Positions 53,985-63,651 of a stretch of DNA of 64,000 nucleotides are shown here, piece by piece. The stretch lies in NCBI GenBank assembly GCA_963780795.1, contig CAWADH010000008.1, positions 1,578,198 to 1,642,197 of the forward strand, in the 5' to 3' direction. Source of the stretch: DATJGR01 sp963780795 (lineage in GTDB: Bacteria; Pseudomonadota; Gammaproteobacteria; Pseudomonadales; Azotimanducaceae). The notes under the pieces are model-generated. The model made no database searches. It was not told the DNA's origin and saw only the letters and a list, made by a program, of their open reading frames with translations. Both the position numbers and the translations under genes were made by a program. Numbering within the stretch: position 1 is the stretch's first letter; every line of letters begins with the position of its first letter.

Positions 53985-55166
53985 ATGAGTGCACGCAACC
54001 GCATCCGCGTTGACGTAGCCATCGTCGGCGGCGGCATCGCCGGATTGTGGTTGCTGAACCTCCTCCGCGGACGAGGCTACAGCGCTGTGCTGATCGAACG
54101 CGAGGCGTTCGGCAACGGCCAGACAATCCGCTCTCAAGGCATGATTCACGGCGGCTTGAAGTACGCGCTGAGCGGCTCTCTCACCGCCGCGTCGGAAGCG
54201 CTCGCGGCAATGCCCGAACGTTGGCGCGCATGTCTGAACGGCTCAGGCGAGGTGGACCTGCGCGGCGTTCGTACGTCGTCTGATCGCGGTTACCTGTGGA
54301 GCCCCGACGAGTCGATGCTGGGGCGCCTCGGCAGTCTCCTCGCGAGCAAGGCGCTGCGCGGTCGCGTGCGCCGGTTGGACGCGCACGGGCATCCGGCGCC
54401 GTTCGACCGGAACGGATTCAGCGGCGTCGTTTACGAACTCGACGAACTCGTGCTCGATACACGCTCGCTGATCGCGCAATTGGCCGACGCGCAGCGCGGC
54501 TTCACGATGCGCGCCGAAGTGATCGCGGAGCAGTTCGTGCGCGACGACGACGGTTCGATCGCGGCGCTGCGCCTTCCGACGCTCGACGTTTGCGCCGCGC
54601 AATACGTGTTCGCCGCGGGCACCGGCAACGAAGCGCTCGTCGCGCCACTCGGCCAAACGGCTCCGCCGATGCAGCGCCGGCCGCTGCGTCAGGTGATCGT
54701 GCGGCACCCGAATCTGCCGGCACTGTACGGGCACTGCGTGCCGCAATTGCCGAAAACCGAACCACGGCTCACGGTGACGACGCACGCCGATCCGCATGGA
54801 AGGCGCCTCTGGTATGTCGGCGGGCAACTTGCAAGCGACGGCGTCGAACGCAGCGACGGCGAACAGGAAAGACATGCGCGCGCCGAGCTGGCCGCGTGTC
54901 TGCCGTGGATCGAGTTGTCGGGCGCACGGATCGAATCAGTGTGCGTCGATCGAGCGGAACCGCGCACGACCGGTGGTCGACGCCCCGACGAAGCGTTCGT
55001 CGCAGCGGTCGCGAACGCGCTGATCTGCTGGCCCACGAAGCTCGCGCTGACGCCCGATCTCGGTGCCAAGGTGCTCGCGCAGTTGCCGGCGCCATCAGGC
55101 GCTTCGGATATCGGCGTCGGTGACTACGCCGCGCCGCCCGTCGCCGCGGCGCCTTGGGATCGTTAG
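53985..55166 (+). CDS. GlpA-like FAD-dependent oxidoreductase
   Basis: A 393-residue enzyme with an N-terminal Rossmann motif (VDVAIVGGGIAGLWLLNLLR), then TIRSQGMIHGGLKYAL, a stretch like the glycerol-3-phosphate dehydrogenase/DAO family, and a late NALICWPTKLALTPDLGA. ATG 53985 has GAGG five bases upstream. No membrane anchor is seen. The substrate is unknown. In P. aeruginosa a similar gene (PA4991) sits between waaA and an aldo/keto reductase, as here. Confidence 0.8.
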   Translation: MSARNRIRVDVAIVGGGIAGLWLLNLLRGRGYSAVLIEREAFGNGQTIRSQGMIHGGLKYALSGSLTAASEALAAMPERWRACLNGSGEVDLRGVRTSSDRGYLWSPDESMLGRLGSLLASKALRGRVRRLDAHGHPAPFDRNGFSGVVYELDELVLDTRSLIAQLADAQRGFTMRAEVIAEQFVRDDDGSIAALRLPTLDVCAAQYVFAAGTGNEALVAPLGQTAPPMQRRPLRQVIVRHPNLPALYGHCVPQLPKTEPRLTVTTHADPHGRRLWYVGGQLASDGVERSDGEQERHARAELAACLPWIELSGARIESVCVDRAEPRTTGGRRPDEAFVAAVANALICWPTKLALTPDLGAKVLAQLPAPSGASDIGVGDYAAPPVAAAPWDR

Positions 55167-55167
55167 C

Positions 55168-55935
55168 GTGCAGTATCGCGAACTCGGCGCGACCGGATTA
55201 CGCGTGTCGCTGCTCGGCCTCGGAACGGTTGCGTTCGGACGCACGGCCGGGCTCAAGTACGCGGCTACGCAGCGCCTGCCGTCGATGCGCGACTTGACTC
55301 AGCTGTTGGCGGTTGCGCGCGATGCCGGCGTGAACCTGATCGACACCGCGCCCGCATACGGCGTCAGTGAAGAACGACTGGGCAAACTGCTGGTCGGGCG
55401 GCGCAGCGACTGGGTGTTGTGCACGAAGGTGGGCGAAACATTCGAAGCCGGAGCGTCGCGTTGGGATTTCTCGCCGGAACACACGCGTCGCAGCGTGGAG
55501 CAATCGTTGAAGCGGCTGGACACCGATCGCCTCGACGTCGTGCTTGTGCATTCCAACGGCGATGACCTCGACATCATCCGCAACCTAGGCACGCTACAGA
55601 TGCTGGCGCAGCTGAAGGACGAAGGACTGATCCGCGCGTTCGGCATTTCGCACAAGACACTCGCCGGCGGATTGCATGCGGTGGAAACATGCGACGTCGT
55701 GATGACGACGTTGAGCGTTGCCGAAACGGAGCAGCTGGAAGTGGTGGAGCGCGCACTTGCGCTGGACTGCGGCGTGTTGATCAAGAAGGCGCTCGATAGC
55801 GGCAAGTCTGCGCAGGGCGACGAACTGCGGCGACGTAACCTGCACTACATCGCGAGCGTTGCCGGCGTATCGAGCATCGTGATCGGCACTACGAATCCGG
55901 CGCACCTCCTGGCGAACGCCGCACTACTGGGTTAA
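55168..55935 (+). CDS. Aldo/keto reductase
   Basis: A 255-residue NAD(P)H-dependent reductase of the (beta/alpha)8 AKR fold. Catalytic elements: NLIDTAPAYGVSEERLGK (Asp and Tyr), LCTKVGETF (Lys) and DVVLVHSNG (His), with a C-terminal GVSSIVIGTTNPAHL binding loop. GTG 55168 starts one base after the FAD gene stop with GGGA upstream, so the two are probably co-transcribed. Four bases overlap the convergent hldE stop. Confidence 0.88.
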   Translation: MQYRELGATGLRVSLLGLGTVAFGRTAGLKYAATQRLPSMRDLTQLLAVARDAGVNLIDTAPAYGVSEERLGKLLVGRRSDWVLCTKVGETFEAGASRWDFSPEHTRRSVEQSLKRLDTDRLDVVLVHSNGDDLDIIRNLGTLQMLAQLKDEGLIRAFGISHKTLAGGLHAVETCDVVMTTLSVAETEQLEVVERALALDCGVLIKKALDSGKSAQGDELRRRNLHYIASVAGVSSIVIGTTNPAHLLANAALLG

Positions 55936-57362
55936 TCGCCCGTTCGTTTCAAGCTGCCGAGAATCACCGATGTCGACAGGTTCGGCACGTGTGCCAGCAC
56001 GCGCACCTCGCCTCCGTTGCGGCGCACGATGTCAGCGCCAACGACTTCATCGAGGCGATAGTCGCCGCCCTTCACGAGCACGTTCGGCCTCACCAACTCC
56101 AGCAACGCTTCAGGCGTGTCTTCGCCGAACGACACGGTCCAGTCGACGCTGGCGAGCGCCGCGAGCACGCGCATGCGTTGTGCGACGCCGTTCACCGGCC
56201 GGCCTTCGCCTTTGAGTCGCGCCACCGACGCGTCGTCGTTCACCGCCACGACGAGCCGGTCGCCCAGCGCCCTCGCTTCCTCCAGATACGCCACGTGACC
56301 GGCGTGCAGAATGTCGAAGCAGCCGTTCGTGAACACGATGCGCTCGCCGGCACGACGTGCATCCTCGACCGCTTCGAGCAGTTCTTCGTGCGACAGAATG
56401 CCGCGGTCGGTATGGCCTTCTGCCGCCAGTTCGCGACGCAGCTCGGGCACCGACACGGTCGCCGTTCCGGATTTTGTCACCACCAGGCCCGCCGCGAGAT
56501 TCGCCAGCATCGCGCTCTCGTGCACGCTGCAACCCGCTGCGAGGCCGGCCGCCAGCACGGCTGCGACGGTGTCGCCGGCGCCGGTTTCGTCGAACACGTC
56601 GACGGCGCGCGCCGGCACGTGATGGTGCGCGCCGTCGCGTTCGATCACCGACATGCCCGCTTCGCCGCGCGTCACCACCAGTGCGCCAAAGTCGCAACGC
56701 TGAGCGAGTTCGGCGGCTTTGGAAACGAGTTCCCGATAATCCGTCCAGCCGCCGACGGCCTGCGCGAACTCGGCGGTATTGGGTTTGATCAGATCGGCGC
56801 CGCGATACGCATCGAACGGTTTGAATTTCGGATCGACGACCACGCGCTTGCCGTGTTCGTGCGCGATGTCGACGAAGCGCCGCGGCCGCGCCAGCGTTCC
56901 CTTGTCGTAATCCTCGATCACCACGACGTCGGCGGCCGCGACGTGTTCGCGAAATGCGCGTTCCAGTCGCGGCTCGACGTCGAGGGCAATCGGTTTCTCG
57001 AAATCGATCCGCAACATCTGCTGCCGGCGACTGACGACGCGCACCTTCAGAATCGTCGGCCAATCGGCGACTGCCACGAGTTCGCACCGCACGTTCGCCG
57101 CATCGAGCTTCTGCCGCAGCGTCACCGCCGCATCGTCGCCGCCGACGACGCCGATGAGGGTCACGTTCAGACCCAGCGACGCGAGGTTCAACGCGACGTT
57201 CGCGGCGCCGCCCGCGCGGTCCTCGCTCGACTCGATGTCGACGATCGGCACCGGCGCCTCTTGCGACACACGTCCCGCCGTTCCGTACCAGTAGCGATCG
57301 AGCATCACGTCCCCGATCACGAGAACGGACGCGTCACGAAACGACGGAATTTTCAGCTTCAT
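55932..57362 (-). CDS. hldE: Bifunctional heptose kinase/adenylyltransferase HldE
   Basis: A 476-residue fusion making ADP-D-glycero-beta-D-manno-heptose for the LPS inner core. The N-terminal ribokinase-like domain (about 1-310) has VLVIGDVMLDRYWYGTAGRV and DVFDETGAGDTVAAVLAAGL. The C-terminal nucleotidyltransferase domain (about 340-476) has IVFTNGCFDILHAGHVAYLE and VLVKGGDY. ATG 57362 is the clear start. It feeds the core enzymes encoded to its right. Confidence 0.97.
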   Translation of the reverse strand: MKLKIPSFRDASVLVIGDVMLDRYWYGTAGRVSQEAPVPIVDIESSEDRAGGAANVALNLASLGLNVTLIGVVGGDDAAVTLRQKLDAANVRCELVAVADWPTILKVRVVSRRQQMLRIDFEKPIALDVEPRLERAFREHVAAADVVVIEDYDKGTLARPRRFVDIAHEHGKRVVVDPKFKPFDAYRGADLIKPNTAEFAQAVGGWTDYRELVSKAAELAQRCDFGALVVTRGEAGMSVIERDGAHHHVPARAVDVFDETGAGDTVAAVLAAGLAAGCSVHESAMLANLAAGLVVTKSGTATVSVPELRRELAAEGHTDRGILSHEELLEAVEDARRAGERIVFTNGCFDILHAGHVAYLEEARALGDRLVVAVNDDASVARLKGEGRPVNGVAQRMRVLAALASVDWTVSFGEDTPEALLELVRPNVLVKGGDYRLDEVVGADIVRRNGGEVRVLAHVPNLSTSVILGSLKRTGD

Positions 57363-57456
57363 GGAGGCCTCGGCGGAACGGGCGCGATGGTAGCACGCAG
57401 GTGCGGAGCTTCGGGTCGATGGCCGTGGTCGGAGCTTCGGGTTGGTGTCAGCTGAC

Positions 57457-57511
57457 GGTGCCAGGCGCCAGCTTTTGCACTTCGAATAAGTCACCGACGG
57501 TGCCAGGCACC
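57457..57511. repeat. Two REP-like palindromes GGTGCCAGGCACC
   Basis: A near-perfect palindrome GGTGCCAGGCACC at 57499-57511 (6-bp arms around A) and a variant GGTGCCAGGCGCC at 57457-57469, both preceded by GAC and 42 bp apart in the same direction. This resembles the widespread GTGCCAGGCAC interspersed repeat of proteobacterial genomes. Confidence 0.5.
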
Positions 57512-57677
57512 GGCCGTGACCTCATTCATCGTTGAACGAAGACGCGACGTTGGATGTGGAAAGGGCGACGGGGGATCGGTCGGAGGCGCTTCACACGCCC
57601 GGAGCACCGATCATCCGGCGCCCAATCCGATCGAAACTGGGACTATTGATGGTGCCGGCTGGTATGGCGCCGACCGA

Positions 57678-57683
57678 TACAAT
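57678..57683 (+). promoter_or_regulatory. -10 element of lpxL
   Basis: TACAAT at 57678-57683, 25 bases before ATG 57709. It overlaps the alternative ATG at 57682, which therefore cannot be the start if this element is used. Confidence 0.4.
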
Positions 57684-57708
57684 GCACCGCACGGTCTTAG
57701 AATCACGC

Positions 57709-58605
57709 ATGGCATCAAACCTCGCAGCCCCTCGCTATTGGCCCACCTGGTTCGGCGTCGGCGTCATGTGGCTTGTCGCGCACCTGCCGCGCAGCATGCA
57801 GTTCGCGCTCGGTCGCGCGATCGGTGCGATCGGTTACCGCTTTGCGCGGGCGCGTCGGCATATCGCGCGTACCAACATCGCGCTGTGTTTTCCCGAACTC
57901 GACGAGCGCGCGCGGGAGGCGCTGGTGCGGCGGACGTTCACGTCCACAGGTATCGGCGCGGTGGAAACCGCGATGGCGTGGTTTGGCGACATCGGCCGAT
58001 TCGACGGGCGCGTCACGTTCGAAGGGCTGGAGGCGCTGACGGCTGCACAACGGCGCGGCCGTGGCGTGGTACTGATCGGCGCGCATTTCTCGACACTCGA
58101 TCTCGCGGGTGCGCTGTTGTCACAGGCGGTCGAACTCGACGTGATCTATCGCTACAACAAGAATCCGGTGATCGAGTGGGCGATGCGCCACGGGCGCGAA
58201 CGCCGCTTCAAGGCAGTCATCGAGCGCAGCGACGCGCGCACGGTGCTCACGCGTTTGAAGGACGGCCACACCATCTGGTATGCCGCCGACCAGGACTACG
58301 GTCGCAAAGTGTCGATTTTTGCACCGTTTTTCGGTGTGCCGGCCGCGACCATCACCGCAACGTCGCGATTCGCGCGATTCAATTCATCGCCGGCCGTCTT
58401 CATCAGCCACTTCCGCGACGCGGCGACGCGAACGTGGTCGCTGCACCTGCGCGAAATCGAAGCATTTCCCGGTACCGATGAAGTCGAAGACGCGCGCCGG
58501 ATCAACGAGGTGATCGAACGCGAGATCCGGCGCCACCCGGATCAGTACCTGTGGCTGCATCGGCGCTTCAAGACGCGTCCGGAAGGCGAATCGCGTCCCT
58601 ACTGA
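57709..58605 (+). CDS. lpxL: Lipid A late acyltransferase (LpxL/HtrB-like)
   Basis: A 298-residue inner-membrane acyltransferase that adds a secondary acyl chain to Kdo2-lipid IVA. The HX4D motif HFSTLD lies in VVLIGAHFSTLDLAG (about residues 123-130), with DVIYRYNKNP and YAADQDYG typical of the family. ATG 57709 is chosen for its typical N-terminus and the upstream -10. The 3' end overlaps the convergent glycosyltransferase gene by 38 bp. Confidence 0.92.
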   Translation: MASNLAAPRYWPTWFGVGVMWLVAHLPRSMQFALGRAIGAIGYRFARARRHIARTNIALCFPELDERAREALVRRTFTSTGIGAVETAMAWFGDIGRFDGRVTFEGLEALTAAQRRGRGVVLIGAHFSTLDLAGALLSQAVELDVIYRYNKNPVIEWAMRHGRERRFKAVIERSDARTVLTRLKDGHTIWYAADQDYGRKVSIFAPFFGVPAATITATSRFARFNSSPAVFISHFRDAATRTWSLHLREIEAFPGTDEVEDARRINEVIEREIRRHPDQYLWLHRRFKTRPEGESRPY

Positions 58606-59653
58606 GCAGCGCCCGATAGCGCGCCGCTACCGCTTCCACTGAGAACAGCTCCACCGCTCGCGTGCGCTGCATCTCGGATAACGCTGCAAGTTCGCGAGGC
58701 GCCAACACAGTACAGCGCCTCAACTGGGCCGTTAGCGACGCCGCATCCGAGAAATAGACACCTTCCGGACCCAGCACGCTGCGCGGGCCGGGCACATCGG
58801 CACACACCGCCGGAACGCCGGCAAGCATCGCTTCGAGCAGCGCCATGCCGAATGCTTCCTCCCGCGTCGACGCGACGATCACCGCGTCGAACGCCGCTGC
58901 GTATCGCGACGCGCCCGCTACGTTGCCGGCGAAACAAATCCGCTCCGCAACGCCGAGTTGCACCGCTAACAACTCCAGCGAGCCGCGCAGCGCACCATCA
59001 CCGACAAACATCAGCTGGAATTCATCGCCCAGTCCGGCGAACCCTTCGAGCGCCAGTTGCGGTCGCTTCTTCGGGTGCAACCTGCCAATGACGCCGATCA
59101 GGCGCGCGTCTGCAGATGCTCCCAGTCGCTCGCGCGCCGCCTCACGCGGCAGCAACGCGGCGTCGAAGCGCGCGACGTCGATCGGATTCGGCAATACGAG
59201 CGCATGAGAGCGCGGGATCCCATGTCGCAGCATCTCGTCCGCCACCGCCTGCGACACCCCCGCGTACAGCACGCCGTTCGCAAACAAGCGTCGCCGCCAT
59301 CGGCGCCGCCACCGCGCGAACACGCCGAACTCGTGCGCCACCGTAACGAACGTCGCGGCGGCGAAAATGTCGCGCGCGCGCGTGACGACCTGATGTGCGC
59401 GATACCGATGCGCGATCACGAGTCGATAGCCGCGACCTGCGGTGATCTCGCGCAGCCGCGCCGCCATCTGTCGCGTTCCGCGTTCGACACCCAGATACGT
59501 CGCGTCCTCCCAACGCTCGCCTCGAGGTGCGCCGAGGAACACTGTATCCACCGCCATTCCCACTTGTTCGAGCGCCGTGGCGTGGTTCCGACACAGGTCG
59601 AGAAACGGCGGATGATCGTTTGGACAAAGCTGCAACGCGCGAGCTTGCGTCAT
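58568..59653 (-). CDS. GT4-type glycosyltransferase, LPS core
   Basis: A 361-residue GT-B glycosyltransferase. The C-terminal domain carries IGVIGRLHPKKRPQLALEGF and the EX7E-type STREEAFGMALLEAMLAGVP with PRSVLG after it. The N-terminal domain binds the acceptor and is divergent. ATG 59653 overlaps the carbamoyltransferase stop by four bases, so it is the last gene of a coupled operon. By position it resembles P. aeruginosa WapH; the sugar donor is unknown. Confidence 0.85.
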   Translation of the reverse strand: MTQARALQLCPNDHPPFLDLCRNHATALEQVGMAVDTVFLGAPRGERWEDATYLGVERGTRQMAARLREITAGRGYRLVIAHRYRAHQVVTRARDIFAAATFVTVAHEFGVFARWRRRWRRRLFANGVLYAGVSQAVADEMLRHGIPRSHALVLPNPIDVARFDAALLPREAARERLGASADARLIGVIGRLHPKKRPQLALEGFAGLGDEFQLMFVGDGALRGSLELLAVQLGVAERICFAGNVAGASRYAAAFDAVIVASTREEAFGMALLEAMLAGVPAVCADVPGPRSVLGPEGVYFSDAASLTAQLRRCTVLAPRELAALSEMQRTRAVELFSVEAVAARYRALLSRDAIRLPDAS

Positions 59654-61380
59654 CGCCGCTTCGTCACGAGCAGATCTTCCATCACGAGATATTCGAGATC
59701 CGAGCCGACGAACATCGCCAGCGCGTCGGCGGGCGTACACACGATCGGCTCGCCTTGCCGGTTCAGCGACGTATTCAGCAACACGGCATCGCCGGTCAAC
59801 GCTTCCATCTGCTCGAGCAACGCGTAATAGCGCGGATTGGTCGCCTGCTCCACCACCTGCACGCGCGCCGTGCCGTCGCGATGCACGACTTCTGGAATGC
59901 GCCGCTTCCAGCCCTCCGCGACGTCGAACGTGATCGTCATGAACGGTGCTGGATGATGCGACTGGATGACCTGCGGGGCGACGCGATCGAGCACGCTCGG
60001 GCAGAACGGCCGCCACCGCTCCCTGAACTTGATCTGCGCATTGATGCGGTCGGCGATGCCGGCGACGCTCGGGCAGCCGAGGATGCTACGCGCACCGAGC
60101 GCGCGCGGACCGAACTCCATCCGGCCCTGGAACCACGCCACCGGATTGCCGCTTGCGAGCAGCCGCGCCGTTTCGCGCGGCACGTCTTCGAGCCGAGCAC
60201 ATTCCAACGGCTCTGTAATGGCGCGCAACGCGCCCTGACACTCTTCGGTGGAAAACGCCGGCCCCAGATACGCGTGGCACATGCGCGAGAGTTTCTCGCC
60301 GCGCCCGGCTGCCACGTACGTCGCAGCACCTAGTGCGGTTCCCGAGTCTCCGGCGGCGGGCTGAACAAAGAGTTCCTTCACGTCCGAGCGCGCGATCAAG
60401 CGCTGATTCAGCTTTACGTTCAACGCGCCGCCGCCGGCGAACGCGAGCTTGCCGGTCTCGCCGAGAATCGCGCCCAGATGCACGTCCACCAACTGCAGAC
60501 AGGTGTCTTCGAACAGCTTCTGCAATGCGGCGGCATAATGCACGAACGGCTCGTCGAGCGATGCGTCGGTGCGGCGCGGACCCAGCCAATCGACCAGCTT
60601 GCGGCTGAAGTAGTAGCCGACGCCGTCTTCGCGATAGCGCCGCAAACCCACCGTATTGACGTATCGCGTATCCACTTCCACTTCGCCGCGGGACGGCGTG
60701 CGGAACAGGCGCGACAGATCGTGGAGCCCGGCATCACCGTATGGCGCCATGCCCATCACCTTGTACTCGCCGTCGAGCATCTCGAAGCCGAGGTACTCGG
60801 TCATCGCGCCATACACACCGGAAATCGAATCGGGGTCGTACAGCTCCTTGATCTTGTGAATGCGCCCGCTTTCACCGTAGCCGAAGAACGTCGTCGCGTA
60901 TTCGCCCTTGCCGTCCACGCCCAGGATCGCTGTACGCTCCTCGAATCCCGACAGGTGATACGCGCTCGACGCGTGCGCGAGGTGATGCTCCACCGGCACG
61001 AATTGCGTCGTCGACCAGTCGATGCCGAGCGCGTTGCCCATCACCAGCACGCGTCCGCGGTTACGCCGGTAACGCCGGTTGCCGTTCAACAGCGCGTCGA
61101 GTGCGCGATCTGGCGCGTACCAGTGCCGCTTCGCATAGTGCCAGCGCGCGGGCGTGCCGAGCCCGATCGGCGCATATGGAAACGCTACGATGTCGACGTC
61201 GCGCGCGCCGATGCCTGCGAATTCGAGGCAGAAGCGCGCGGCATTCAGCGGCATCCGGTTCTTAGCGTGTTTGTCGCGGATGAACCGCTCTTCCTCCGCC
61301 GCGGCGACGATCTCGCCGTCGATCAGCAATGCCGCCGACGGATCGTGATTCAGCGCCCCGGACAATCCCAGAATGATCAT
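59650..61380 (-). CDS. Carbamoyltransferase, probably of LPS core (WapO-like)
   Basis: A 576-residue NodU/CmcH-family O-carbamoyltransferase. The N-terminal ASKHA/Kae1-like domain has LGLSGALNHDPSAALLIDGE, VEHHLAHASSAYHLSG with the metal-binding His, and ILGVDGKGEYATTF. The C-terminal YrdC-like half has EFGPRALGARSILG, typical of the family. It would transfer carbamoyl from carbamoyl phosphate to a sugar hydroxyl. In P. aeruginosa the syntenic WapO carbamoylates core heptose, so the same role is inferred. ATG 61380 overlaps the kinase stop by four bases. Confidence 0.9.
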   Translation of the reverse strand: MIILGLSGALNHDPSAALLIDGEIVAAAEEERFIRDKHAKNRMPLNAARFCLEFAGIGARDVDIVAFPYAPIGLGTPARWHYAKRHWYAPDRALDALLNGNRRYRRNRGRVLVMGNALGIDWSTTQFVPVEHHLAHASSAYHLSGFEERTAILGVDGKGEYATTFFGYGESGRIHKIKELYDPDSISGVYGAMTEYLGFEMLDGEYKVMGMAPYGDAGLHDLSRLFRTPSRGEVEVDTRYVNTVGLRRYREDGVGYYFSRKLVDWLGPRRTDASLDEPFVHYAAALQKLFEDTCLQLVDVHLGAILGETGKLAFAGGGALNVKLNQRLIARSDVKELFVQPAAGDSGTALGAATYVAAGRGEKLSRMCHAYLGPAFSTEECQGALRAITEPLECARLEDVPRETARLLASGNPVAWFQGRMEFGPRALGARSILGCPSVAGIADRINAQIKFRERWRPFCPSVLDRVAPQVIQSHHPAPFMTITFDVAEGWKRRIPEVVHRDGTARVQVVEQATNPRYYALLEQMEALTGDAVLLNTSLNRQGEPIVCTPADALAMFVGSDLEYLVMEDLLVTKRR

Positions 61381-62819
61381 CGGGGTTTGCGCGCCGGCGC
61401 GTTCGGCATCAACCGGGCGAATGCGCGCGTCAACGCGGCGCGGATCGTCGCGCTGTCTTTCCAGTTCGCGACGAACCGCTCGAGATCGCGCGCGACGCCG
61501 CGGCGCAAGCCCGCTTTCGTGCGCGGCGCGCGCATCGCATCGAGATCGATCAGGTGGATCACTCCGCCGACGTCGACGAAATTCGTCGCTTTCGTGTCGC
61601 CATGCACCAGACCGGCGTGCGCCAGATCGGCGAACAGCGCCACCAGCGCCTGAATGTGCTTGTTGGCGAATCGCTCGCGCAGGTCGACGCCGCCGATATC
61701 ACGCATCACCAGATACGCGTCACGCCGCAGCGGGCCGAATCGGCGCTCGATCAACGCGATCGGCTTGAACGTGGCGATGCCGAGCATCCGCAACCGATGC
61801 GCATTCTGCCATGCGCGCTGCGCCCGCGTCGGACGCCACATGCGCCCCAGGGCATGGCTCCACGACTTGATGTTGTACCGCTTCACCACGAACGCTTCGC
61901 CCTCGACGTACAGACGCGCCACCGTTGCGGTGTTCCCGGCCTTGATCACGAAGCCGCGCTCGAACTGCGCGTCGATGTCTTCGAGCATGGCAGCGACTGC
62001 ACCTTTGAACGACGCCCGGTCGCAGACGAAGTAACGATCGAACCGCCGCTCCGCGTGGAACTCGCTGCAGTCGCGCAGCACCTTGCGCAGGTAGTGACGA
62101 ACCCGATCGCGCCTCGCGCGGTGCACCGCTTCGATGAGCGAACCGCCGTCTGCGGCGATGGTCTTGTAGCCGCGCGCCACCGAGTAGGCGTGCCACGCCG
62201 CGACGAAACCGGCTTCGGCGCGGATCCTGAACTGTGCGAGAAACAACGCTACGTTGCGGATGCTTGCTTGCAGTGCCAACGGCTTGTCGGTTCCCATGCC
62301 GCTGACGGCGCCGCCATCGACGAGGAAGAGTCCGCGATCGGTGCGCAGCACGTTGCCGAGATGCAGGTCGTTTTGAACGATCCCGTGCAGATGCAATCGC
62401 GCCAGCATCGGCATCGTCTGCGGCAGATCCGCGTCGTCAGCGGGCGCCGCGTTCTCCAGAAACTCGAACAGCAGCGCCTCGCCGCCGCCCTCGAGCGAGC
62501 CGCTGCCCACAACCTCGGGTGTCGCCACTCCGGCGCGCACGAATGCCGCCTGGCCGCGTTCTTCCCATTGCCGTTCCACCGCCGCGCGCGAACCGACGAA
62601 GAACTTCGCGAGCACGGTGCGTCCGTCGGCGACCGCGCGCGCGACAATGCGCCGTCCGGGCAGAACCCGCAGCACCGCATCGCAATGCAACGTGACTGTT
62701 TCGGCCGCGCCAATCAGCGAGACGTCGAATCTCTCGGGCAGCGACCGGCCGAGTCGCGCCATCTCGGCACCGGTCAGCATCACCGCCGCAGCGGCTTCGA
62801 CTGCCGGCGCATCAATCAT
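61377..62819 (-). CDS. Double-domain LPS core kinase
   Basis: A 480-residue protein of two tandem protein-kinase-like (InaA/KdkA-type) domains. Domain one (about 45-240) has VLAKFF (Lys), HGIVQNDLHLGNVL with the catalytic Asp and Asn, and FLVDGG as the metal-binding Asp. Domain two (about 280-470) has FVVKRYN, VHGDTKATNF and IHLIDLDAM. All catalytic residues are kept in both. It probably phosphorylates core heptose. ATG 62819 is chosen over GTG 62828; it overlaps the waaP stop. Confidence 0.8.
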   Translation of the reverse strand: MIDAPAVEAAAAVMLTGAEMARLGRSLPERFDVSLIGAAETVTLHCDAVLRVLPGRRIVARAVADGRTVLAKFFVGSRAAVERQWEERGQAAFVRAGVATPEVVGSGSLEGGGEALLFEFLENAAPADDADLPQTMPMLARLHLHGIVQNDLHLGNVLRTDRGLFLVDGGAVSGMGTDKPLALQASIRNVALFLAQFRIRAEAGFVAAWHAYSVARGYKTIAADGGSLIEAVHRARRDRVRHYLRKVLRDCSEFHAERRFDRYFVCDRASFKGAVAAMLEDIDAQFERGFVIKAGNTATVARLYVEGEAFVVKRYNIKSWSHALGRMWRPTRAQRAWQNAHRLRMLGIATFKPIALIERRFGPLRRDAYLVMRDIGGVDLRERFANKHIQALVALFADLAHAGLVHGDTKATNFVDVGGVIHLIDLDAMRAPRTKAGLRRGVARDLERFVANWKDSATIRAALTRAFARLMPNAPARKPR

Positions 62820-63651
62820 CGAACGCACCCGGCACGTAGCGATCGGCCACGAGCCCCTTGCGCTGCCCCTTACGATACAGCGCGACGGCGCGGCGCTGCA
62901 CGCGCGACCAGAAGCCGCCGTTCGCTTGCAACGCCACGCGCAACGGGCGTCCTTCGTACGCGCGAATGAAGCGCAGTCTGTCGCGGCGCGTGATCGGCAG
63001 ATCGAGACACCAGAACAGCAGCGCCGCCAGATCCCTAACGAGCCATCGCGGGGGAATCCTGCGCCGCAACTGCGCGCGATGCAGGTCGATCAGCGACAAC
63101 GACACCTTGCCCACCTTCAGCTGTTTCTCGTCAACCAGCAGGTGATAGAGGTAGTAGTCGCGATGCACGACGCCGGCGCGATGCATCGCCTGGGTCAACT
63201 CGGCAACCGCCGTGATCAACTGCCGTTTGAACGCAGGGGACGGCGGTACGTTGTGCCAGTTCTTCGCCAGCGTCGACAGACTGACGTGATCGGTCAGCTC
63301 GTCGCAGACGATGAAAGACTGGCGCGTGGCTGGACTGCGCCCGCGTATGCCGTACGCGGCGGGTGCCGGCGTCGACACGCCAAATCGAGGCAACAGCAGG
63401 CAGGCGCGGTATTCGTTGCTCGCATCGACCACCGGCCGTCGCAGTACGAGCAGATTCTTCAGAATCTCGCGCCAGCCGACGCCGAGGTGGATCTTTGCAA
63501 AATAGCCGCGTCCGGCCGCTTCGAAGCGCAACGTGCGGCGCACCGACACGTCTCTGAACACCTCGCCTTCGAGCCGCGCAACGCGTTCGAACGGATCGTC
63601 ACCGCGCCACGCCGCGGCGAGGTCGTCACGCAGATACAGTGTGTCGGTCAT
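62812..63651 (-). CDS. waaP: LPS core heptose(I) kinase WaaP
   Basis: A 279-residue kinase phosphorylating heptose I of the inner core, important for outer-membrane barrier function. Family motifs: RYFAKIH-like GYFAKIHLGVGWREILKNLL, then HRAGVVHRDYYLYHLLV with the catalytic Asp, and LIDLHRAQL. ATG 63651 lies in the waaG tail (26-bp overlap); an earlier in-frame ATG at 63678 is possible. The whole waaG-waaP-kinase-carbamoyltransferase-glycosyltransferase block is coupled by overlaps. Confidence 0.94.
   Translation of the reverse strand: MTDTLYLRDDLAAAWRGDDPFERVARLEGEVFRDVSVRRTLRFEAAGRGYFAKIHLGVGWREILKNLLVLRRPVVDASNEYRACLLLPRFGVSTPAPAAYGIRGRSPATRQSFIVCDELTDHVSLSTLAKNWHNVPPSPAFKRQLITAVAELTQAMHRAGVVHRDYYLYHLLVDEKQLKVGKVSLSLIDLHRAQLRRRIPPRWLVRDLAALLFWCLDLPITRRDRLRFIRAYEGRPLRVALQANGGFWSRVQRRAVALYRKGQRKGLVADRYVPGAFDD

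Larger units (their letters stand above)
57363..57708. other. Intergenic region with short repeats
   Basis: This is the divergent spacer between hldE and lpxL. It holds a direct repeat of CGGAGCTTCGGGT (57404-57416 and 57430-57442) and two copies of a palindromic element (listed separately). The right part is open in the lpxL frame but shows no sign of coding. Confidence 0.5.
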
